A stretch of 64,000 nucleotides of DNA from Magicicada septendecula (taxonomy: Eukaryota; Arthropoda; Insecta; Hemiptera; Cicadidae): assembly GCA_034769895.1 (NCBI GenBank), contig CM068371.1, forward strand, positions 398,551,469 to 398,615,468, read 5' to 3'. The translations under genes were made by a program, and so were the position numbers. How positions within the stretch are numbered: position 1 is the first letter of the stretch; every line of letters starts with the position of its first letter. This document shows, in pieces, positions 58,011 through 64,000 of the stretch. The notes under the pieces are model-generated. The model was not told the DNA's origin and made no database searches. It saw only the letters and a list, made by a program, of their open reading frames with translations.

Positions 58011-59500
58011 TTATAACGATTCATATTAGCGTCCTATCTGAGCGTTATATAAAAGTGTCTGATGGAGGGAGTAGTGCAGCGTAAGCAAGAGAGAGAGAGT
58101 ACAATCGCAGCCATCTCACTCTAACCACGTCACAGCGACATCAGATACTGGTACAAACATGAAATTTTACACAATACAAATTATCAGTTCAACCTGTGAT
58201 AACTTAAAAACTAATAAATATACGGCAATTCTGAAAACAGCATTGTATTCAGCAAGTGAAGCTTTATAAGTAGCCGCAATCTCAGTTAATATAATTAACA
58301 ATTGGACAAGTAATACGGAAGACGTACGCCAAAAGGAATAACGAGAATTATGCTACGTAGGAATTAGGTGTTTTCACATACACACAGATAAAGACCTAAG
58401 CAACAATATTCTGTGGTCAGATCTTTGAAAACACGTTTGCAAATACCTGTAATCAATCGATTTGCAAACACAGGAAGTACGATTTTAACTAGAAATTCTC
58501 TGCAGTTTGAAACCTGTCACGGGGTGTTTTGTCGACCTGTTCGAGATTGTTGAAACTGGAAAAACGCATGATTTATTTGAACAACCAATCAGCATCCAGT
58601 ATTTAAAACTGACGCCAACTCAATCTAGGGGTAGCATGACTCTTCGTTCAGATCTTAAACGCGCTAGTCGGGTATAAATTACGTACAGAAATTTTTAATC
58701 ACGCAAAAGTGTAATTTAAGCATCAAATTCGAGAAGTAGTCCGCAGTATATATGAACTAATACTGTTCAACAACTCTCGCTGCGTAAAACAACTTTAATT
58801 AATTTATTTATTAATTAATTAATCATCAGCCGTGAAGGACCTGTGCGACAGAAGGCTACAGCATCTGTAATTGCCAGGGCATCTTCTACAGCATTGATCA
58901 ACATCAATTCTACTGTGCAAAACCATCATAAGGAGGTCCCCTACGGATTCCTATCTTCGGTCAAAGCATCAAACAGTAAGAAATAGATTCATTGATCAAT
59001 GAAATAAGCACTAAATAAAAAAATAAAACAATAAACAATTTTTAAAAGACACTAAGAATTGCACACTTGTAATTTAATTATAAGATAAGCTCTAACATAG
59101 TATAGGAGTGTTGAATGGAAAGTGAGGTGTAGTATTGGACGTGCAAATGATTGCAGACCTGTTCTTTAGCACTGGTTTGGGAGATAGAAATCTCTTAATT
59201 AAACCAGATAAGAGCCATAGGTCGTTTGAACGTCTTAATCATTACTTTTCACACTCACTCAGTAATTATAAGTGTTAGGGTATAAATAAGTCTTACCATT
59301 AGCCTAATCAAGTTTAAAAATAATTAATTAAAACGTTAATTAAAAATAATCAAGCAAATATTAAAGTGTTATTTGTAACGATTCCCCTTGAAAACCACAA
59401 TCACTGAACGAATCCTGAGAAAGAGTGTCTCCATGCGCTTAGCTAAGCTGAAACCGTGTCATTTGTATCTGGGATTTGTTCTGGCGCCCAGGTAAAGTAA
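58011..59500 (+). repeat. Candidate LTR of another family with TATA box and primer-like site
   Basis: It begins near TATAACGATTCATATT after a TA run, has TTATATAAAAG at about 58044 followed by a GA-rich leader, and near 59480 reads TCTGGCGCCCAGGTAAAG, resembling a tRNA-Lys-type primer site. A second TGTAACGATTC is at 59375. No partner LTR is in the window, so the ends are uncertain. Confidence 0.3.
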
Positions 59501-59574
59501 TATCACGGGTAAGTAACATTTTATCTAACATTACAAATATTATGTAATTGTGTTAGATGAAAGGGAGCGTCGTA

Positions 59575-59583
<9 letters not shown>

Positions 59584-59638
<55 letters not shown>
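59584..59638. repeat. (TA)n run at the end of copy C
   Basis: About 27 TA units directly before copy C's LTR end. Confidence 0.9.
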
Positions 59639-59641
<3 letters not shown>

Positions 59642-62020
59642 AAAGAAATCTTATTATGGTTTTCATAGAAGACGATGATGCCCCACTGTTGGGTTCGCCA
59701 ATTTGTAAAGAACTTGGTTTATGGGTGTAATTAGTTATATGAGACTCCCGTGAATCAACGATAAGCAACACGTTGAAGGTGGCAATTTGTAACAATTAAA
59801 ATGTTGTTACCTGGTTTAATTAATGTGTTATTAATTAGTATATCTATTCGGTTGTTACCGTTGAAACCTCCTGAAAATATATTATTAGGCAAATATAATT
59901 ATAATTATGTTCTTTTAACTTATAATCGTACTACGATACAGGTTTAACTTAGTATTCAGTAGTTGGGTAATATTGACGATATATATAGTGTATTGACTGA
60001 ATGTAATGAGTATTCTTGTCAACCCTAGTCCCTCGATGTTAGAAAATTCTATTCAAATTGTGTACTGAAAACACGCTAGTTCGGCAATCTCCCGTTCCAC
60101 CAGCTGTAAGCACTTAGCGCTGTTATTTGTAATAATCGTGTTTCTAGGTTAGCCGTTCATCGGGTTTGAATCAACCTTTTATTGTAAATTATTCCACCCA
60201 CTACAGATAGTATCTATTCTGCAATAACTTCAAACATTATCTCATACAATAAAGATCCTTTATTAATTTTATCTATTATTTCACAGTTACCGTTATCTCC
60301 AAAATAATAATATTATCAAATCGATTATACAAAAATATATCGATTATCAATTGATCAAGTTACTTTGACTCATACAAATTAAATATAACAATAAACAATT
60401 CTTATCCCAGGGTTCGTAAGATTCTTTGAACCATTAGTAAGGCCAGGTAAAATGCACAATTAAGGTTACTCAAGTATTACAAAACAAAATTATTAACTCT
60501 AAATATATTGAATTTAAAATAGGTTGTTTTTTTACCGGGTTGGCAGAACTCAAGTTGGTGCTGGTCGTCTGTAAACAGTGAAGATGTTCAGCTTAAGTTA
60601 CATTCATCCAGGAAAACTTGTTTTGGCCCTTAATAAAATTGATAGTGTAATATCCCGGGAAGCTCTCAGGAACTCTTCTAACTGCTGTTCTTCTCCTATG
60701 ATCTTGGTAGTTATCGGTCACGGTGGAATGAAAATAGTATCCCAGCTTCTTCTGCAAGTGAAGGTTAACTCTGCAAAACGAGATCTTCGTGTCTTCTCAA
60801 TAATTCCGTTAGTTTCGGCCTTTATTTCTCTTAATTAATCTTCTGGTTATAGGAGAAATCGGTTTAATACCGAATCCAGCGGAATTATTCTGGTGAATGA
60901 GGTGAGGGGTTTTCAACTCTTTTAAATGTATTCAGTTATAATTTGGAAGTCTAATTAGTTTTATTACTCATCAGTATTATGATAGGATTAGATTTCAAAG
61001 AGGGTTTTTAAATTGTGATTCATATTTTCTTCAGAATTTATTATTCATTTTTTTTAAATGTATCTGCCCATCTCAACTCAATAGCTTGTAACAATCAGAA
61101 CGAATGATTCAATATAAACAACTCATGTCCATTTCAGTTGCCTTAACAACCACTTTTTCTGTCATTGGGTGAAATTAGATATCCTAGAGCCAGAATTATA
61201 GAATATTACTACTCTTTTTCAATAAAATACTCCATGCTTGGAATAATACTAAATTACCTAAAATTCTCACCTAACCTTCCTTCTTAAACAGTAAATGTTT
61301 TACCATAGTTTCATTGGACTGGTTCTTAAAAAGGTATTAATTTCCTTTTACAAATATTAAATTTAGGCCTATAGGTTTTCTTACAACTGTTATAACATTG
61401 TTTGGTTTTTTAACTTAATTTTCTTTTACCTGACCTACTGTACAATTAATTATTGGTTAATGGTTATTTACATTAATTTTAACTTCCTGGTTTTTATTTT
61501 ATTACCTTAATTAATTCGTCTTGGAACCCTTCATTAGTTTACAATATAATTATCAGAACTACTTGTCAAACCTTAAACACAGATTGCCCTCCTGGCCAAG
61601 TTTACAAACATTAATTAAAACAATTGCATTATTCAATTTTAGACAATACTTAAAACTTAGTATAATGCCTAACACAGGTAACTATACTTGATTGTCTAAA
61701 GACAAATTTAACATAAATACAAACATAATCATTGATGAAGTATTCCTATTAAACAACATCAGTTCACTCTTACCATACTCAAAACATAACATAACTATTC
61801 TGTGAACATTAACATGCTACAGTATAAAAACAAGCACAATTTATTATATTAACTATTAATTGGTATGGTATTTTATATTCAACATTAATTGCCTCTTTTG
61901 ACTTGAGGTACCTCTCAGATGCATTAATTACTGAGCAACCTTAATTCAGGGTATGGTCCTTGGCCATAGTTAATTCAATTTTTTATGTAACGTTGGGGAC
62001 CTCAACTCTGTTACGTTACA
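59639..62020 (-). repeat. 3' LTR of copy C
   Basis: About 2382 bp, TGTAACGTAACAGAG .. TTTCTTTACA on the minus strand; clearly related to copy B's LTR but well diverged. At 59680-59704 it holds an internal TTCTTTACA plus primer-like unit (CCAACAGTGGGGC), 65 bp before its end. Confidence 0.75.
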
Positions 62021-62082
62021 TAACACCCCCCCCTTCGAAAAAAGTTTATTTTGTCTTAACAAAGTTTAGTAAAAAATAAACT
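62021..62082 (-). other. Polypurine tract and stem-loop of copy C
   Basis: A 10-bp stem (62073-62082 with 62042-62051) is followed by GAAGGGGGGGGGTGTTA and the LTR start; same layout as copy B. Confidence 0.65.
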
Positions 62083-62899
62083 CACAACTTGTATCTGACC
62101 AATTGGTTCTCCTATTCATAATACTTTTTTATTTCAGACTGGTTGTATGTACCTTTCACCCTATTATTTGCGTATAGAATTATCCGTTGTATTACTATGA
62201 TTTCTTCTTTCCTTCTAAAAATCAATTATTTCCCAAGTTTAAATCTTACTTCTATAATCATTCTTGTGACATTCTTTATTAATTATACATTTTGGATCTG
62301 GTTTTATTTATTTATCTATATTTATTTGTGAGTTTTCCCTCTAATATTTAATTTTCCTAAACCTCCCTAACATTATAACTGGAATCAAATCGGTGGTGCT
62401 CTATCGGCTTACCAAATACCGTCGTCCGTTACATACCTTCTGAGATCAGAGGAACATCATCTCTGCCCAGTTAAATGATTGCTGGAATATTCTACAGTCA
62501 ATCTTCATTAATAAACCTCGCAAGGTAGTCATCATGTGACCTTCAATAAAATAATTAATAATAATAATACTCTAGGGATTATTCACTGTACTTTAACTCA
62601 GATCATATTATTTCTTCATATTAATTCTTCCTTCTATTATACACTTCTCCTCTCCAATACTTGGCTATTTTATTGACATTTATTAATTGGCTTTCTTACG
62701 GATAATTCTTAAATATTTGTTTTTTTTTCTTTTCTTTTATATTAGTTTAAAGTAATTTCTTCTGAATTATATAGTAAGGTGTTCTTACTTATTTTTTGAA
62801 TTTTATTGTTTTATTGTTTCTTCATTATCTTCCTTGGATTTGCTTGATCTTGTATCCATAAAATCCGTCCCTTTTCTTTATATTCTGTTTGGAATCTGT
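62083..62899 (-). other. AT-rich noncoding part of copy C
   Basis: No gene-like frame. It includes the block shared with copy B (about 62370-62470, TTCTGAGATCAGAGGAACAT) and one degenerate TTTTTTGAATTTT.TTGTTTT repeat unit near 62790. Confidence 0.5.
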
Positions 62900-64000
62900 C
62901 TAACCGTGGTCCATTATTTCCTCTGTACTGATTGTTCGGATTTCTCTAGTGTATAGAGTTATTTCTGTCCTTGTGACATATCTCATTATTATGCAGTTCT
63001 TGCATGTTGTCGCTATAAAATTGTCATTTATGTTCAAATTTACCATCCCCTTTCGAACTGGTTCTTCTGTACTGTTTCTTAATTGTTCTAATGGTTCATA
63101 CATAAATTCCATAAGTCCTCCATGCTCCTCGGTTAGTTTTGGCCTTTTTGGTCCTTCTAGTCCATCTGGGAATTCAAGGGTTCGTTTAAAGTTTCTCACT
63201 TGCCTTACTTCTCTGTTTTCCGTAACTGGTATATTATGTAGCTGAACCAATCCCCTTTTAATCATCTCCAATCCTTCCCGTGTATTTATTAATTTTTTTT
63301 TACGCATTTGTCTTATTTTCAGTGTCTTTATTTCATTATGAACCCGTTCTATTCTTCCGGTTATATTAATTGGTATCCCGTCAAATTTTTCTTGGGTCTT
63401 CACTTGTAGGTTTCCTATTTGAGTAATTTTGGTCTCTACTTCCACTCTGAGTTGCATTATGGTTTCATCTGTCCTTTCCAGACCCACCTTAATTTCGGTT
63501 ATTTTCTGTTTTACGTCCACTTCATAGCTATCAACTCCTTTGCTCCGTGTTTCATTGACAATTATAATACTTCCATTGATGACTTCCCTCAACGCTAGGC
63601 CTTGTTCATTGATGATTTGCCGCAACTCCTTATTATGGTTTTCAATTTTCTCATCCATTTGTTTGGTATTCTCCAGAATCTGCCTTAAGCTCTCATCGTT
63701 TCTATCAAACCTCTCATTGATTTGGTTTAAGCTTTCATTTATCAGCCGGTTATTCTCATTTTCCTCCTTATTTTTGTCAAACTTCTCATTCATTAATTTG
63801 ATCAAATTCTCACTCAAAATTTCATTTTGTTTCTTTGAGTTTTCATTAATACTGTCTATTTTTTCATTAGTTTGTCTATTTTGTTCCTCCATTCGTTTAT
63901 AATTTTCATCATTAGCTTCCTTCTGTTTCTTGGAATCTTCTTTAATTAATTCCCATAGTTTTAATAAATCCATATCACCTCTGGCTTCCTCTTTATCTGG
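62900..64000 (-). CDS. Coiled-coil Gag-like protein of copy C (partial at right edge)
   Basis: The frame stays open to the window edge: upstream of the ATG at 63973 it reads PDKEEARGD, the same segment as in copies B and E. From that ATG, 357 residues: a coiled coil of NE.IDSINENSKKQNE-type repeats, then basic KIRQMRKKKLINTRE, GLVQLHNIPV, GPKRPKLTEEHGGLM, and the end RYVTRTEITLYTREIR .. EEIMDHG. It is the most complete-looking frame of the group in this window. No zinc knuckle, protease or polymerase. A structural Gag-like role is inferred from position. Confidence 0.65.
   Translation of the reverse strand, partial: PDKEEARGDMDLLKLWELIKEDSKKQKEANDENYKRMEEQNRQTNEKIDSINENSKKQNEILSENLIKLMNEKFDKNKEENENNRLINESLNQINERFDRNDESLRQILENTKQMDEKIENHNKELRQIINEQGLALREVINGSIIIVNETRSKGVDSYEVDVKQKITEIKVGLERTDETIMQLRVEVETKITQIGNLQVKTQEKFDGIPINITGRIERVHNEIKTLKIRQMRKKKLINTREGLEMIKRGLVQLHNIPVTENREVRQVRNFKRTLEFPDGLEGPKRPKLTEEHGGLMEFMYEPLEQLRNSTEEPVRKGMVNLNINDNFIATTCKNCIIMRYVTRTEITLYTREIRTISTEEIMDHG

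Larger units (their letters stand above)
59639..64000 (-). mobile_element. Long-LTR retroelement, copy C (3' part)
   Basis: Minus-strand relative of copy B. The 5' side runs off the right edge. Parts: Gag-like frame (64000-62900), a degenerate repeat motif (about 62.79 kb), a block conserved with copy B (62.37-62.47 kb), stem-loop and polypurine tract (62082-62021), and 3' LTR (62020-59639). No pol lies between the Gag-like frame and the polypurine tract. Confidence 0.75.

Noticed and set aside
1-64000. tRNA, rRNA or other standard RNA genes
   Set aside because: No cloverleaf or A/B-box pair was convincing; tRNA-Lys resemblance is limited to primer-binding sites of retroelements.

Overview
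The window is AT-rich eukaryotic DNA, most likely from an insect with a large, repeat-filled genome. The evidence is long introns, a mariner, two hAT transposons, a Tigger/pogo element, RTE-like LINE scraps, several LTR-element families, satellite DNA and two exons of a conserved animal gene. The order or species cannot be named from sequence alone.

Host gene. Two minus-strand exons (40234-40375 and 14314-14480) encode consecutive parts of MPPE1/PGAP5, the Golgi metallophosphoesterase that trims GPI anchors. Reading phases match across the 25.75 kb intron between them. No other exon was recognised, so the rest of the window is probably intron of this gene, and nearly everything else is mobile or satellite DNA.

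Layout. 1-6237: the 3' part of a plus-strand long-LTR element (copy A), which abuts the 3' LTR of a minus-strand relative (copy B, 6238-12875). 12.9-15.9 kb: LINE scraps, MPPE1 exon and unexplained intron. 15937-19571: decayed hAT transposon, broken at its right end by a satellite-bearing repeat. 19572-30336: satellite array (~160 bp monomers, higher-order units of ~0.9-3 kb) punctuated by six hairpin end modules. 30711-34642: a second hAT with perfect 8-bp target duplication. 34.7-38.46 kb: Ty3-like gag-protease element without reverse transcriptase. 38809-40153: mariner. 40234-40375: MPPE1 exon. 40479-40729: foldback element. 40.8-41.75 kb: old satellite copy. 41754-45235: copy D. 45236-49517: a composite LTR (G) with a small satellite copy inside. 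49558-52084: solo LTR F. 52095-58003: copy E, carrying a Tigger that itself carries a LINE. 58.0-59.5 kb: candidate LTR. 59639-64000: copy C, running off the right edge.

Main novelty. Copies A-F look like one loosely related group of retroelements with 1.2-2.5 kb LTRs, a tRNA-Lys-type primer-binding site, one coiled-coil Gag-like reading frame and no visible pol. In several copies the LTR end plus primer-binding site is tandemly repeated, so that relic primer sites now lie inside the LTR. Stem-loops precede the polypurine tract in all four copies where it can be seen, and copy A has a run of perfect hairpins downstream of its reading frame. The satellite array with repeated hairpin ends is the second notable system.
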